DNA of 64,000 nt, from contig NZ_MSIG01000003.1 in the NCBI RefSeq assembly GCF_001927285.1, positions 124,001 to 188,000 of the forward strand, given 5' to 3'. The position numbers and the translations under genes are program-made. The notes under the pieces were generated by a model, which ran no database searches, was not told where the DNA came from, and was given only the letters and a program-made list of their open reading frames with translations. Source of the stretch: Mongoliimonas terrestris. GTDB lineage: Bacteria; Pseudomonadota; Alphaproteobacteria; Rhizobiales; Pleomorphomonadaceae. Position 1 is the first letter of the stretch, and every line of letters begins with the position of its first letter. Of the stretch, positions 9,617-19,277 are shown one piece after another.

Positions 9617-9717
9617 CGTCATCCCGACGAAAGTCGGGATCCAGCCGACAGCGGTGGACCTGCGACCGGACGGATGATGCGGCAGTCGGTTGGATCCCGG
9701 CGTGCGCCGGGATGACG
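9617..9717. repeat. Family B palindromic repeat, full inverted pair
   Basis: The left half CGTCATCCCGACGAAAGTCG runs into GGATCCAGCCGACAG; the right half TCGGTTGGATCCCGGCG ends CGCCGGGATGACG. In the left stem a G-to-A change on one side is matched by a C-to-T change on the other (CCCGAC/GTCGGG), a compensatory pair that supports selection on, or recent copying of, a folded form. Confidence 0.87.
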
Positions 9718-9786
9718 GGCGTGAGCGAAGGGAGCGGCTCGCCGCGCGGTTGCCCGCGGGCACGATCGGCTGCCCTCATGCGCGAT

Positions 9787-9901
9787 CGTCATGGTCCGCG
9801 AAGGCGGACCACCCACGCTTTGGCCGTAGCACGCGATTTCTCGATCAGCGCCCCCGCATTCCCCCTTATGCGTGGGTGGTCCGCCTGCGCGGACCATGAC
9901 G
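9787..9901. repeat. Family A palindromic repeat, full inverted pair
   Basis: The left half CGTCATGGTCCGCGAAGGCG ends CGGACCACCCACGC; the right half GCGTGGGTGGTCCGCCTGCG ends CGGACCATGACG. The spacer is longer and unrelated to that of the 5.6-kb copies, so only the hairpin halves are conserved between loci. Confidence 0.85.
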
Positions 9902-10038
9902 ATGACGGAGGATCTCGCGACCAGCTTCCTGGCGCCCCACCCCCATCCACCCTCCGACCAACCCGCCGCGTTGCATCCGCGCGCGCTTTTCACTACGGTC
10001 CGGCCCGCATTCCTTCAGGGCACTTCGGGGACCCCGCC

Positions 10039-10896
10039 ATGACCAGCGCCGCCAGCACATATGCCGATCTCGCCGCCACCCTGGAGGCCGCCTGGGAGGA
10101 CCGGGCGTCGATCGGCGTGGAGACGAAAGGCCCCGTCCGCGGGGCGGTGGAGACCGCGCTGGCGCTCCTCGACAGCGGCAAGGCGCGGGTCGCCGAGAAG
10201 GTCGGCGACGACTGGGTGGTCAACCAGTTCCTGAAGAAGGCCGTGCTCCTCTCCTTCCGGCTCACCCCCATGGGGCTGATCTCCGGTGCGCCCGGCGGCG
10301 CCTCCTGGTGGGACAAGGTGCCGTCGAAGTTCGACGGCATGGACGCCGCCGCCTTCGAGGCCGCGGGCTTTCGCGCCGTGCCGGGCGCCGTGGTGCGCCG
10401 CTCCGCCTACATCGCGCCGAACGTCATCCTGATGCCGTCTTTCGTGAACCTCGGCGCCCATGTGGACAGCGGCACCATGGTGGACACCTGGGTGACGGTC
10501 GGCTCGTGCGCCCAGATCGGCAAGAACGTGCACCTCTCCGGCGGCGTCGGCATCGGCGGCGTCTTGGAGCCCATGCAGGCCGGCCCGACCATCATCGAGG
10601 ACGACTGCTTCATCGGCGCCCGTTCCGAGGTGGTCGAGGGCGTGGTGGTCGGCCGCGGCTCGGTGCTCTCCATGGGCGTCTACATCGGTGCTTCGACGAA
10701 GATCATCGACCGGGCCACCGGCGAGGTCTTCGTCGGCCGCGTGCCGCCCTATTCGGTGGTGGTCTCCGGCACGCTGCCCGGCAAGCCGCTGCCGAACGGC
10801 GCCGCCGGCCCGGGCCTCTACTGCGCCGTCATCGTCAAGCGCGTGGACGAGCAGACCCGCTCCAAGACCTCCATCAACGAACTCCTGCGCGACTGA
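10039..10896 (+). CDS. dapD: 2,3,4,5-tetrahydropyridine-2,6-dicarboxylate N-succinyltransferase
   Basis: Transfers succinyl from succinyl-CoA to tetrahydrodipicolinate in the succinylase branch of lysine and meso-diaminopimelate synthesis. 285 residues, the usual length. An N-terminal helical domain is followed by a left-handed beta-helix of hexapeptide repeats from about residue 115 ([20 protein letters not shown]), containing the highly conserved SGTMVDTW and [13 protein letters not shown] stretches. The ATG at 10039 is the only start that gives the family N-terminus; the open frame upstream runs through repeat DNA. dapE follows after a 109-bp gap, so both succinylase steps are encoded together. 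Confidence 0.96.
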   Translation: MTSAASTYADLAATLEAAWEDRASIGVETKGPVRGAVETALALLDSGKARVAEKVGDDWVVNQFLKKAVLLSFRLTPMGLISGAPGGASWWDKVPSKFDGMDAAAFEAAGFRAVPGAVVRRSAYIAPNVILMPSFVNLGAHVDSGTMVDTWVTVGSCAQIGKNVHLSGGVGIGGVLEPMQAGPTIIEDDCFIGARSEVVEGVVVGRGSVLSMGVYIGASTKIIDRATGEVFVGRVPPYSVVVSGTLPGKPLPNGAAGPGLYCAVIVKRVDEQTRSKTSINELLRD

Positions 10897-11005
10897 TCCC
10901 GGACGCGCGCCGGCAGCGGCGGCCCTCACCGGTCGCCTCCGCCGGCCGGACTTCCGGGTCTCCTGGATTGACCCTTGCTCCATCCCGGCGCTACACCGGG
11001 ACACC

Positions 11006-12208
11006 ATGACCGTCACGCCCCCCGCCGACCCGGTCGCCATCGCGCGCGACCTCCTCCGCTGCCCGTCCGTCACGCCGCAGGAAGGCGGCGCGCTCGCCAC
11101 CCTGGAGCGGCTGCTCGCCCCGGCGGGCTTTGCCGTGGAGCGCCCGGTCTTCACCGCCCCCGGCACGCCCGACGTGGAGAACCTCTTCGCCGCCGTCGGC
11201 ACCGGCAACCGGCATCTGGTGTTCGCCGGCCACACCGACGTGGTGCCGCCCGGCGACACCGCCCGCTGGACCCACGACCCGTTCGCCGGCACCGTGGCGG
11301 ACGGCGTCCTCTACGGGCGCGGCGCGGTCGACATGAAGGGCGGCATCGCGGCCTTCGCCGCCGCCGCCCTCGACTTCGTCGCCGAGCGCGGTCCGGGCTT
11401 CGGCGGCCGCCTCTCCTTCCTCATCACCGGCGACGAGGAGGGTCCCGCGGTCAACGGCACGGTGAAGCTCCTCGACTGGGCGGCCGCCCGCGGCGAGCGC
11501 TTCTCCGCTTGCATCGTCGGCGAGCCCACCAACCCGGAGCGGCTCGGCGACGCCATCAAGGTCGGCCGGCGCGGCTCGCTCTCCGGCGTCCTCACCATCC
11601 GCGGCACCCAGGGCCACGTGGCCTATCCGCACCTTGCCGACAACCCGCTCCGCGCCCTGCCGGCCTTCCTCGCCGCCCTGATGGATCCGCCGCTCGACGC
11701 CGGCACGGAGCGCTTCCAGCCGTCCAACCTGGAGGTCGTGGCGGTGGAGACCGGCAACCCGGCCTTCAACGTCATTCCGGCGTCCGTCCGCGTCGCCTTC
11801 AACGTGCGCCACAACGACCTGTGGACCGCCGACACCCTCAAGGCCGAAATCACCCGCCGCGCCCAGGCCGCCGCCGCCGGAACGCTGCTCCGCGCGCCGG
11901 ACGCGCCGCCGCCGGCCTTCGAAATCGCCTTCGAGACCACCGTGTCGGACGTCTTCCTCACCCATTCGCCCGACCTGATCGACGGCCTGTCGGACGCCGT
12001 GGAGGCGGTCACCGGGCGGCGGCCGGCGCTCTCCACCGGCGGCGGCACCTCGGACGCGCGCTTCATCAAGAACCATTGCCCGGTGGTGGAGTTCGGTCTT
12101 GTCGGCCAGACCATGCACCAGGTCGACGAGCGTGTGGCGACAGCCGACCTCCATGCACTCGCCCGCATCTACCGCGTTTTCCTCAACCGGTATTTCGAGG
12201 TCCGCTGA
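11006..12208 (+). CDS. dapE: Succinyl-diaminopimelate desuccinylase
   Basis: Di-zinc M20 peptidase-family enzyme that removes succinate from N-succinyl-LL-diaminopimelate. 400 residues. Zinc and catalytic residues are visible: His76 in [11 protein letters not shown], Asp109 in [10 protein letters not shown], the Glu pair 144-145 in GDEEGPA, and a C-terminal His in [19 protein letters not shown] is the usual substrate block. The dimerisation domain lies at about 180-295. It follows dapD and is followed by a small membrane protein five bases after its stop, so these two are probably co-transcribed. Confidence 0.95.
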   Translation: MTVTPPADPVAIARDLLRCPSVTPQEGGALATLERLLAPAGFAVERPVFTAPGTPDVENLFAAVGTGNRHLVFAGHTDVVPPGDTARWTHDPFAGTVADGVLYGRGAVDMKGGIAAFAAAALDFVAERGPGFGGRLSFLITGDEEGPAVNGTVKLLDWAAARGERFSACIVGEPTNPERLGDAIKVGRRGSLSGVLTIRGTQGHVAYPHLADNPLRALPAFLAALMDPPLDAGTERFQPSNLEVVAVETGNPAFNVIPASVRVAFNVRHNDLWTADTLKAEITRRAQAAAAGTLLRAPDAPPPAFEIAFETTVSDVFLTHSPDLIDGLSDAVEAVTGRRPALSTGGGTSDARFIKNHCPVVEFGLVGQTMHQVDERVATADLHALARIYRVFLNRYFEVR

Positions 12209-12213
12209 CCCCC

Positions 12214-12807
12214 ATGCTGTCCTCCGACGAGATCGCCCGCTCCACCTCCGCCGCCTGGGCGCTGTTCCGCGGCGATCCGGCGGGGCTTCGGCAACTCGAC
12301 GTCACGTTCGACGGCTTCTGGCGCTCCTTTGCCGTCATCCTGCTCCTGTTGCCGGCCGTCGGCATCCTGATCGCCTCGGAACGGCTGTTCATCCTCAGCC
12401 AGACGCCTATGTCGGACGAGACCTTCCCGGCCGGCCCGTTCGTTCTATCCCGGCTGGCGGCTGTCGCGCTCGACTGGGTCGACTACCCGATCGTGCTCGC
12501 GCTCCTCGCCCGGCCGCTCGGCCTCACCCGGCGCTACGTGCCGCTGGTGGTGGCGCTCAACTGGTCGAGCCTCGTCGCCGTGGTGCCCATCACCATCCCG
12601 AGCCTTCTTCACGTGCTCGGCCTGATCGGGCCGGAAGCCACGTCCTTCTTCGGCCTTTTCGCCCTCGGCGTGGTGCTCCGCTACCAGTACATGGTCACCC
12701 GCATCGCCATCGCCGGCCCGGTCGGCTTCTCCATCGGCCTCGTCGCCCTCGATTACGTCAGCGGGCTCGCCATTCGCACCCTGGTCACGGGCATCAGCGG
12801 TCTCTGA
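12214..12807 (+). CDS. Conserved membrane protein downstream of dapE, function unknown
   Basis: 197 residues with four to five predicted membrane segments (around 30-55, 80-110, 110-135, 140-160 and 165-190). The cytoplasmic-looking N-terminus reads MLSSDEIARSTSAAWALFRGD. I recognise no enzyme or transporter motif. Proteins of this length and architecture, with a short helix before FDGFWRSF, occur next to dapE in related genomes, but no function is established to my knowledge. The 5-bp gap after dapE indicates the same transcript. A long hairpin (12814-12849) follows its stop. Confidence 0.75.
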   Translation: MLSSDEIARSTSAAWALFRGDPAGLRQLDVTFDGFWRSFAVILLLLPAVGILIASERLFILSQTPMSDETFPAGPFVLSRLAAVALDWVDYPIVLALLARPLGLTRRYVPLVVALNWSSLVAVVPITIPSLLHVLGLIGPEATSFFGLFALGVVLRYQYMVTRIAIAGPVGFSIGLVALDYVSGLAIRTLVTGISGL

Positions 12808-12813
12808 TACCAA

Positions 12814-12849
12814 GCTCGTAAAGTCCTGACCTGTCGGGACGTTACGAGC
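12814..12849. terminator. Long imperfect hairpin between convergent genes
   Basis: GCTCGTAA pairs with TTACGAGC, then after one mismatch GTCC pairs with GGAC, closed by a short loop. It lies just after the dapE-operon stop and before the end of the opposing MFS gene, where a two-way terminator is expected. There is no T-tract on either side, so it may be Rho-assisted or serve another role. Confidence 0.5.
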
Positions 12850-12918
12850 GCAGGCAAGCCCGGACGGACGTCGGCCGGTCGGGCCGTAAAGAGCCTGGTG
12901 TCACCGGCGCGCCGCCTG

Positions 12919-14316
12919 TCAGTCCGGCGCCCGGCTGCCGGCCACACGCCAGGCCATCGGGATGGATGCGGCGGAGAAGACGAGCGCGGTGGCGAACAGC
13001 ACCTGGCAGATCGCCCGCACGGCCTCCGGCGTCGTGGCACCCGCGTAGCCGAGCGAGTTGGCGGTGAGGCCCGCCATGGCGCCGCCGAGGGCGTAGCCGG
13101 CCGAATGGAGGGTCGGCAGGAGGGCGGAGGCCCGCGCCCGGTCCTTGTCGCCGGCCCCGTCCATCACGGTCTGGCTGAGGAAGGCCCAACTCACGCCGAA
13201 ACCGGCGCCCGCCGCCATCTGGCCGGCGAACACGGCAAGCGGCTGGTCGGTCGCGAAGCCCGTCGCCACCAGGGCAAGGCCCGCGGTCTGGACCACCGGG
13301 CCGAGCCGGATCGCCGTCCGCTGCCAGGTGCCCGCCGAAACCGTCGCCACGACGAGGGCGACCGCGCTCCAGGAGAGCGCCATGGCGCCGCCGAAGAGGC
13401 CGGCGGCGAGCGGGCCGTAGCCCCACACCGCCTGCAGGCTGATCACCAGGTAGACCGCCACAAAGGCCTGGGCCACCGGCATCAGGAGCACCACCCAGAG
13501 CCCCGGTCCGACCGGCGGGCGCGCCGTGAAGGCGTCGGCGGGAAAGAGCGGCACCGCGCTCGTCCGGTCGCGGCGCACCATCAGGGCGAGGAGGGCGAGC
13601 GCCGCCGCCACGAGCGCGGCGGCCGGCAACGCCCCGGCAACGATCGCCGCCACCGACACCAGCATGATGCCGCAGCCGATCCCGATCAGCCGCACTAGCG
13701 GCACCGCACGCACGCCCGCGTCCCCGGTCGTCCGCGGCACCACGGAGAGCACCAGCAGGATGAAGACGACCGCCATCGGCACGTTGGCGAGAAACGCCGC
13801 CCGCCAGGAGATCCACTCGGTGAGAAGGCCGGCGAGCACCGGACCGCCGAAGGCCGCCAGCGCCCACATCAGCGCCTCGGCGCCGAACACCTTCGGCATC
13901 AGCCGGGATGGAAAAAGGTCCGGGATCAGGGTGTAGCAGAGCGCCGCGATCAGCCCGTCGCCGAAGCCCTGCACGGCGCGGCCGAGGAGGATAGTCGGCA
14001 TGTCGCCCGCCGCCGCCACGCCCACCGAGCCGGCCAGGAAGACGAGGGCGCCGCCGACCAGCGCCGACCGGGCGCCGAAGCGGATCTTCACCACCGCCGC
14101 AGCGGCGCCGCCCACGATGGAGAGCACCAGGTGAACGGTGAGCGACCAGGAGATCAGTTCCACCCCGCCGACCTCCGCCACGGCCGACGGCATGGCGGTG
14201 GTGACGATGAATTCGTTGAAGGCGAACAGCACCACGCCAAGGCAGAGCGTCACCGTCGCCGACAGGTGGCGCGGCGACGCCAGTTCGGCCCACCGGCCCG
14301 CTTCCACCTCCGCCAT
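12919..14316 (-). CDS. MFS transporter, 14-helix (DHA2-like) drug/metabolite exporter
   Basis: Major facilitator of 465 residues with about fourteen hydrophobic helices, as in the DHA2 drug-efflux subfamily. Motifs include a motif-A-like loop between helices 2 and 3 (KIRFGARSALVGG), GRAVQGFGDGLIAALCYTLI, and GGPVLAGLLTEWISWRAAF, which resembles the helix-5 antiporter motif. The ATG at 14316 was preferred to one 21 bp upstream because GGGAGG lies nine bases before it. The gene stands alone, convergent with dapE and separated from betA by 150 bp. Substrate unknown; efflux of a small hydrophobic compound is the family default. Confidence 0.85.
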   Translation of the reverse strand: MAEVEAGRWAELASPRHLSATVTLCLGVVLFAFNEFIVTTAMPSAVAEVGGVELISWSLTVHLVLSIVGGAAAAVVKIRFGARSALVGGALVFLAGSVGVAAAGDMPTILLGRAVQGFGDGLIAALCYTLIPDLFPSRLMPKVFGAEALMWALAAFGGPVLAGLLTEWISWRAAFLANVPMAVVFILLVLSVVPRTTGDAGVRAVPLVRLIGIGCGIMLVSVAAIVAGALPAAALVAAALALLALMVRRDRTSAVPLFPADAFTARPPVGPGLWVVLLMPVAQAFVAVYLVISLQAVWGYGPLAAGLFGGAMALSWSAVALVVATVSAGTWQRTAIRLGPVVQTAGLALVATGFATDQPLAVFAGQMAAGAGFGVSWAFLSQTVMDGAGDKDRARASALLPTLHSAGYALGGAMAGLTANSLGYAGATTPEAVRAICQVLFATALVFSAASIPMAWRVAGSRAPD

Positions 14317-14466
14317 TGTGCGCCCGCCTCCCGTCACCGTCGGCGCCGCCCCGGTAGACCGGGACCGCGTCGCCCGCCCGTCTGCCGGGGCGGCGCATCA
14401 GCGGTGATCGTTCGGCGCGGCCCCGTCAAGCCGCAACAGCTCAAGCTTGGTCCGGCTTTTCCGGCT

Positions 14467-16122
14467 TCAGCGCTGCTCGGTCTGCCAGCGCGGGTGGATC
14501 CATGGTTCGTGGTTGGCGCGGGGCAGGGGCGCGCGGCCGAGCACGTGGTCGGCGATCTTCTCGCCGGCCATCATGGAGGGCGCGTTGAGGTTGCCGTTGG
14601 TGATCTGCGGGAAGATGGAGCTGTCGGCGACCCGGAGGCCCTCCACGCCGATCACCCTCCCGGTCGGGTCCACCACCGCGCCCGGGTCGTCCGGGGCGCC
14701 CATGCGGCAGGTGCCGCACGGGTGGTAGGCGCTCTCCACGTGCTCACGCACGAAGTCGTCGATCGCCTCGTCCGACTGGGCGGCGTCGCCCGGCGCGATC
14801 TCGCGGCCCCGGTAGGGCGCGAAGGCCTTGGCGGCGAACACCTCGCGGGCCATCCGGATGGCGGTCCGGAAGTCCGCCCAGTCCTCGTCCGTCGACATGT
14901 AGTTGAAGCGGATCACCGGCTTCTGGCGCGGGTCGTGGCTCTTCAGCGTCACCGCCCCGCGCGACGTCGACCGCATCGGCCCCACGTGCACCTGGAAGCC
15001 GTGGCCGGCCGACGGGGCCTTGCCGTCGTAGCGGATGGCCGCCGGCAGGAAGTGGAACTGGATGTCCGGATAATCGACGCCGGCCTTGGAGCGCACGAAG
15101 GCGCAGGCCTCGAAGTGGTTGGTCGCGCCGAGGCCCTTGCGGGTGAGCAGCCATTCCAGGCCGATCCGCCCCTTGGCGAAGAGGTTCAGGTGCCCGTTGA
15201 GGGTGATCGGCTGGGTCGCCTCCTGCTGGATGTAGCACTCCAGGTGGTCCTGCAGGTTCCTGCCCACGCCCTGCCGATCGGCCAGCACCGCGATGCCGTG
15301 CCGCTTCAATTCCTCCGCCGGGCCGATGCCGGAAAGGAGGAGCAGCTTCGGCGAGTTGATCGAGGACGCCGCCAGGATCACCTCGCGGCGGGCGCGCACC
15401 ACCTCGATCCGGCCGCCGCGCTCCACCTCCACGCCGACCGCGCGCTTGCCTTCGAACAGGATGCGACGGGCGAAGGTACGGGTGCTCAGCGCCACGTTCT
15501 CCCGCTTCAGCGCCGGCTTCAGGTAGGCGTCCGCCGCCGACCAGCGCTTGCCCTTCCAGACGGTCATCTCCATCGGGCCGAAGCCCTCCTGGCGGAAGCC
15601 GTTGTAGTCGTCGGTCGGGGCGAAGCCGATCTCCACGCCAGCGTCCACGAAGGCCTTGTAGAGCGGATTCCGGCGGGTGCCGCGCGTCACGTGCACGGGG
15701 CCCTTGGTGCCGCGCCAGCCCTCGTCGCCGCCGTGGGCGGTCTCCATCCGCTGGAAGTAGGGCAGCACGTCGGCAAAGCCCCAGCCCCGCGCGCCCATCG
15801 CCTCCCAGGTGTCGAAGTCGCGGGCGTGGCCGCGCACATAGACCATGCCGTTGATCGACGAGGACCCGCCGATCACCTTGCCGCGCGGCGTCGCCAGCGC
15901 CCGCCCGCCGAGCGCCGGCTCCGGCTCGGCCTGGAAGCCCCAGTCGTAGATCGGCATGTTCATCGGATAGGAAAGGGCGGCCGGCATCTGGATGAAGGGG
16001 CCGGCGTCGGTGCCGCCGAATTCCAGCACCAGCACGCTGGCCTTGCCGTCCTCCGACAGGCGCGCCGCAAGGGCGCTCCCCGCCGATCCGGAGCCGACGA
16101 TCACGAAATCCGCTTCAAGCAT
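14467..16122 (-). CDS. betA: Choline dehydrogenase (GMC oxidoreductase)
   Basis: FAD-dependent membrane-associated enzyme that oxidises choline to betaine aldehyde. 551 residues. The FAD dinucleotide fold starts at residue 7 ([16 protein letters not shown]), the GMC signatures [18 protein letters not shown] (about 80-97) and [16 protein letters not shown] (about 255-270) are present, and the catalytic His is His467 in [13 protein letters not shown]. It overlaps betI by 8 bp, so repressor and enzyme share a transcript. Together with betB (20650-22113) it makes glycine betaine from the choline imported by ChoXWV. BetC choline sulfatase, often found in rhizobial bet operons, is absent here. Confidence 0.95.
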   Translation of the reverse strand: MLEADFVIVGSGSAGSALAARLSEDGKASVLVLEFGGTDAGPFIQMPAALSYPMNMPIYDWGFQAEPEPALGGRALATPRGKVIGGSSSINGMVYVRGHARDFDTWEAMGARGWGFADVLPYFQRMETAHGGDEGWRGTKGPVHVTRGTRRNPLYKAFVDAGVEIGFAPTDDYNGFRQEGFGPMEMTVWKGKRWSAADAYLKPALKRENVALSTRTFARRILFEGKRAVGVEVERGGRIEVVRARREVILAASSINSPKLLLLSGIGPAEELKRHGIAVLADRQGVGRNLQDHLECYIQQEATQPITLNGHLNLFAKGRIGLEWLLTRKGLGATNHFEACAFVRSKAGVDYPDIQFHFLPAAIRYDGKAPSAGHGFQVHVGPMRSTSRGAVTLKSHDPRQKPVIRFNYMSTDEDWADFRTAIRMAREVFAAKAFAPYRGREIAPGDAAQSDEAIDDFVREHVESAYHPCGTCRMGAPDDPGAVVDPTGRVIGVEGLRVADSSIFPQITNGNLNAPSMMAGEKIADHVLGRAPLPRANHEPWIHPRWQTEQR

Positions 16123-16699
16123 GGCGCTTCACCGTGGAGGAGACATAGTCACGGACGAGGCGGATCGCCTCCTCCGCCGGAACGTCGGTGGCCTTTAGCG
16201 CCGCGCGCAGCCACAGCCCGTCGATCATGGCGGCCGCCCCGCGCGCCGTGTCGCGGGCGACCGCCGGCGGCAGCATGGCGCCGAGGCCGGCGACGAGGTT
16301 GGACTCCAGCCGCCTGAGGTAGACCTTCAAGAGCCGCATGGCCTCCGCGTCGTGCTGGGCCTGCATGTAGAAGGCGAGCCAGGCGGAGATCACCGTCGGC
16401 TGGAACTGGCAGGGCGCGAAATTGCCCTCGATGATGGCGTCGATGCGCGCCTCCGGGGTGTTCGCCTCGGCGAGCCTTCGGCGGAACTCCTCGCCGAGCT
16501 CGTCGAGCAGATGGCGCATGGTGGCGATCAAGAGGTGGTCCTTGGAGCCGAAATAGTGGTGCGCCAGCGCCGAGGAGACGCCCGCCCGCTTGGCGATGTC
16601 GCCCATGGTCAGCCCCGCCATGCCACGGTCGTGGATGGCCTCGATCGCAGCCGTGATGAGCGCCCGCCGGCGCACCGGCTCCATCCCGATCTTGGGCAT
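16115..16699 (-). CDS. betI: Choline-responsive transcriptional repressor BetI
   Basis: TetR-family repressor of choline uptake and oxidation genes, released by choline. 194 residues. The N-terminus [15 protein letters not shown] is diagnostic for BetI; the helix-turn-helix covers about residues 26-50 ([20 protein letters not shown]), and the rest is the helical ligand domain. The ATG at 16699 fixes the family N-terminus; the open frame extends far upstream but is not BetI-like there. Its own operator is the inverted repeat at 16827-16846, between betI-betA and the divergent choXWV-betB genes, so one site can control both directions. Confidence 0.95.
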   Translation of the reverse strand: MPKIGMEPVRRRALITAAIEAIHDRGMAGLTMGDIAKRAGVSSALAHHYFGSKDHLLIATMRHLLDELGEEFRRRLAEANTPEARIDAIIEGNFAPCQFQPTVISAWLAFYMQAQHDAEAMRLLKVYLRRLESNLVAGLGAMLPPAVARDTARGAAAMIDGLWLRAALKATDVPAEEAIRLVRDYVSSTVKRHA

Positions 16700-16826
16700 C
16701 GCATGCTGTCCTTGCCTGGCGCGGACGACGGGAGGGGTATCGCGCCGCCGCCGCCGTTTGCACCCATCCGCCGCCGCAGACCGCCGTTTCCGACACCGGG
16801 CGGGTCGGTGTGGGGAAAGCGTATTT

Positions 16827-16846
16827 TTGATTGAGCCATCAATCAA
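16827..16846. promoter_or_regulatory. BetI operator (perfect inverted repeat)
   Basis: TTGATTGA-GCCA-TCAATCAA, an exact 8-bp inverted repeat in an AT-rich patch of otherwise GC-rich DNA. It matches the TTGATTG/CAATCAA BetI motif known from other proteobacteria. It lies 128 bp before betI and about 240 bp before choX. The regulator gene beside it makes the assignment strong. Confidence 0.85.
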
Positions 16847-17083
16847 CAAAAACTTGCGTAGAGCCACGTACGGTGTTTGGATGACGTCACGAAGAGAACC
16901 GAATGGCGCTTGGGCGGGGCGGGCGGAGCGGTCGCGACGACCCTTTTCGCCCCTTCCGCCCAGCGCGCACCACCGCACCGCCCAGCCATAAGGGCGGGTG
17001 GCTTTGGTCTTCGAGGGGGCCGCAAAGGGCGCGTCTCTGCTGGGACGGGCGTCCGCCATCGACGTGGGAACAGGGAGTCACAC

Positions 17084-18025
17084 ATGTACAAAACCAAATC
17101 CGCCGTCGCCGCTTTGGCGCTCCTCCTCGGCGCGGCGCCCGCGCTCGCCGCCGATCCGGAAGCCTGCCACACCGTGCGCTTCTCCGACGTCGGCTGGACC
17201 GACATCACCGCCACCACCGCCGTCGCCTCGGTGGTTCTGGACGCGATGGGCTACACGCCGGAGGTCAAGGTGCTCTCCGTGCCGGTCACCTACGCGTCGC
17301 TGGAGAACAAGGACATCGACGTCTTCCTCGGCAACTGGCAGCCCTCCATGGAGGCCGACCGCGCCCCCTACGTGGAGAAGGGCACCGTGGAGGTGCTCGG
17401 CGCCAACCTGACCGGCGCCAAGTACACCCTCGCCGTGCCGCAGTACGCCTTCGACGCCGGCCTGAAGACCTTCGACGACATCGTGAAGTTCAAGGACCAG
17501 CTCGACGGCAAGATCTACGGCATCGAGCCCGGCAACGACGGCAACCGCCTGATCCTCGGCCTCCTGGAGGAGAAGAAGCACGGCCTCGACGGCTTCGAAC
17601 TGGTGGAGAGCTCCGAGCAGGGCATGCTCGCCCAGGTGGCCCGCGCCGTGAAGGCGGAGGAGCCCATCGTCTTCCTCGGCTGGGCGCCGCATCCGATGAA
17701 CGCCAACTTCCCGATCGCCTATCTGGCCGGCGGCGACGACAGCTTCGGCCCGGACTACGGCGGCGCCACCATCTACACCAACGTGCGCAAGGGCTTTGTG
17801 GCCGAGTGCCCGAACGTCGGCAAGTTCGTCTCGCAGCTCGTCTTCTCGCTGGAGATGGAGAACGAGATCATGGGCGCCATCCTGGACGAGGGCGCCGAGC
17901 CGAACGCGGCCGCCAAGGCCTGGCTCGCCAAGAACCCCGCCGCCGTGGAGCCCTGGCTCGCCGGCGTCACCACGCTCGACGGCGGCGACGCCCTCGCGGC
18001 CGTGAAGGCCGAGATCGGCGGCTGA
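17084..18025 (+). CDS. choX: Choline ABC transporter substrate-binding protein
   Basis: Periplasmic binding protein of the OpuAC/ProX-like choline system. 313 residues. A clear signal peptide ends at ALA-ADPEA (about residue 22). Aromatic and box residues expected for a quaternary-amine site are visible in VGWTDITATTAV, LGNWQPSMEAD, GIEPGNDGNR and GWAPHPMNANF. It is the first gene of choXWV and is followed by a 196-bp gap with two very strong hairpins, which should raise its expression above that of the membrane components. BetI control is expected from the upstream operator. Confidence 0.94.
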   Translation: MYKTKSAVAALALLLGAAPALAADPEACHTVRFSDVGWTDITATTAVASVVLDAMGYTPEVKVLSVPVTYASLENKDIDVFLGNWQPSMEADRAPYVEKGTVEVLGANLTGAKYTLAVPQYAFDAGLKTFDDIVKFKDQLDGKIYGIEPGNDGNRLILGLLEEKKHGLDGFELVESSEQGMLAQVARAVKAEEPIVFLGWAPHPMNANFPIAYLAGGDDSFGPDYGGATIYTNVRKGFVAECPNVGKFVSQLVFSLEMENEIMGAILDEGAEPNAAAKAWLAKNPAAVEPWLAGVTTLDGGDALAAVKAEIGG

Positions 18026-18033
18026 CCCGCCCC

Positions 18034-18054
18034 GGCGCGGACCCCGTCCGCGCC
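18034..18054. terminator. First strong hairpin in the choX-choW gap
   Basis: GGCGCGGAC-CCC-GTCCGCGCC, a perfect 9-bp stem nine bases after the choX stop. No T-run follows, so partial termination or mRNA 3'-end protection is more likely than full termination. Confidence 0.6.
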
Positions 18055-18065
18055 GCCCCCGGTCC

Positions 18066-18094
18066 GGACCATCCGCGGCCGCCGCGGATGGTCC
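18066..18094. terminator. Second strong hairpin in the choX-choW gap
   Basis: GGACCATCCGCGG-CCG-CCGCGGATGGTCC, a perfect 13-bp stem with a three-base loop. With the hairpin just upstream it forms a double stem-loop between binding-protein and permease genes, the arrangement that in other ABC operons stabilises the upstream mRNA. Confidence 0.6.
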
Positions 18095-18221
18095 CTCATG
18101 GCCGGACGGTCGCCTTCCGAAGCCGGATCGAGCGTGCCGATCCCGCCTGCCGCTCGCTCCCGCCCGCCCGCCTTCCGCCGGTCCCGCCGACCCTGATCCT
18201 CCCCGGGAGAACCATCCGCCG

Positions 18222-19277
18222 ATGGAGTATCTCAGCGCCATCAAGATCCCCGTCGGCCCCTGGGCGAAGGCCCTCGTCGACTGGCTCACCACGAACGCCA
18301 GCGGCCTCTTCGACACCATCGCGGTCGGCCTGGAGGCGGTGATCGACGCCATCCTGGCCGTCCTCCAGGTGTCCGGCCCGTTGGTCGCCCTCGCCATCCT
18401 CGTCGCCGTCCTGGCCCTCGTCCTCGCCCGCAGCCGACCGCCGGTCGCGGCCCGGCTCGCCGTCGCCGCCGTCGCGCTCCTCGTCGCCCAGATGATCGTC
18501 GGCCTCGTGCCGGGCGCCGGCGCGGTCGCCGCCTGGCCGGAGGCCGTGGAGGACGCCGCCGCCTCCTTCACGCCCTTCCTGGTGATCGCCTTTGCCGGCG
18601 CGCTCGCCCACGCGCTCCACCGCTCGCTCCCGCTCGCGGCCTTTACGGTCGGCTCGCTCCTCTTCATCGGCAACCAGGGCTACTGGGACGAGACGACCGA
18701 GACGCTCGCCCTGGTGCTCGCCTCCGCCTTCGTCTGCATGGCCATCGGCGTGCCCATCGGCATCGCCTCCGCCCGCCGGCCCTGGCTCGCCTCCGCGCTC
18801 CGGCCGGTGCTCGACCTGATGCAGACCATCCCGACCTTCGTCTATCTCATCCCGGCGCTCATCCTGTTCGGCCTCGGCATGGTGCCGGGCCTCATCGCCA
18901 CGGTGATCTTCGCCCTGCCGGCGCCGATCCGCCTCACCCAGCTCGGCGTCGCCTCCACGCCGACGGCCCTCGTGGAGGCCGCCGACAGCTTCGGCGCCAC
19001 CCCCTGGCAGCGGCTCGTCAAGGTGGAGATCCCCTACGCCCTGCCGCAGATTCTCGCCGGTCTCACCCAGACCATCATGCTCTCCCTCTCCATGGTGGTG
19101 ATCGCCGCCCTTGTCGGCGCCGACGGCCTCGGCGTGCCGGTCCTTCGGGCGCTCAACTCGGTCAACATCGCCATGGGCTTCACCGCGGGGCTCGCCATCG
19201 TGCTGATCGCCATCGTGCTCGACCGGCTCTGCCGGGCCGACCAGCGCGCCGGCGGCGCCAAGGGGGCCGGCCGATGA
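18222..19277 (+). CDS. choW: Choline ABC transporter permease
   Basis: Inner-membrane permease of the ProW/OpuAB family, 351 residues. Five to seven hydrophobic segments; the BPD-type membrane domain starts around residue 160 and includes the EAA-like loop EAADSFGATPWQRLVKVEIPYALPQ (cut here after ATPWQ in the diagnostic part), which contacts the ATPase. The N-terminus (MEYLSAIKIPVGPW) resembles the amphipathic start of ProW-type proteins. The stop overlaps the choV start by 4 bp (ATGA). It acts with ChoX and ChoV to import choline for BetA and BetB. Confidence 0.94.
   Translation: MEYLSAIKIPVGPWAKALVDWLTTNASGLFDTIAVGLEAVIDAILAVLQVSGPLVALAILVAVLALVLARSRPPVAARLAVAAVALLVAQMIVGLVPGAGAVAAWPEAVEDAAASFTPFLVIAFAGALAHALHRSLPLAAFTVGSLLFIGNQGYWDETTETLALVLASAFVCMAIGVPIGIASARRPWLASALRPVLDLMQTIPTFVYLIPALILFGLGMVPGLIATVIFALPAPIRLTQLGVASTPTALVEAADSFGATPWQRLVKVEIPYALPQILAGLTQTIMLSLSMVVIAALVGADGLGVPVLRALNSVNIAMGFTAGLAIVLIAIVLDRLCRADQRAGGAKGAGR

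Larger units (their letters stand above)
9553..10038. other. Repeat-bearing gap before dapD
   Basis: 486 bp with one B and one A repeat and no supportable gene. After 9902 the sequence shows no clear promoter; the dapD start has only a weak ribosome site (CGGGGACC). Confidence 0.65.

Noticed and set aside
14131..16317. 728-codon open frame on the + strand across betA and betI
   Set aside because: Shadow of the betA gene; composition is typical of a wrong frame and it has no homologous motif.
16882..16889. TGACGTCA palindrome between betI and choX as an operator
   Set aside because: Only 8 bp and no matching regulator; the BetI site nearby explains the region better.
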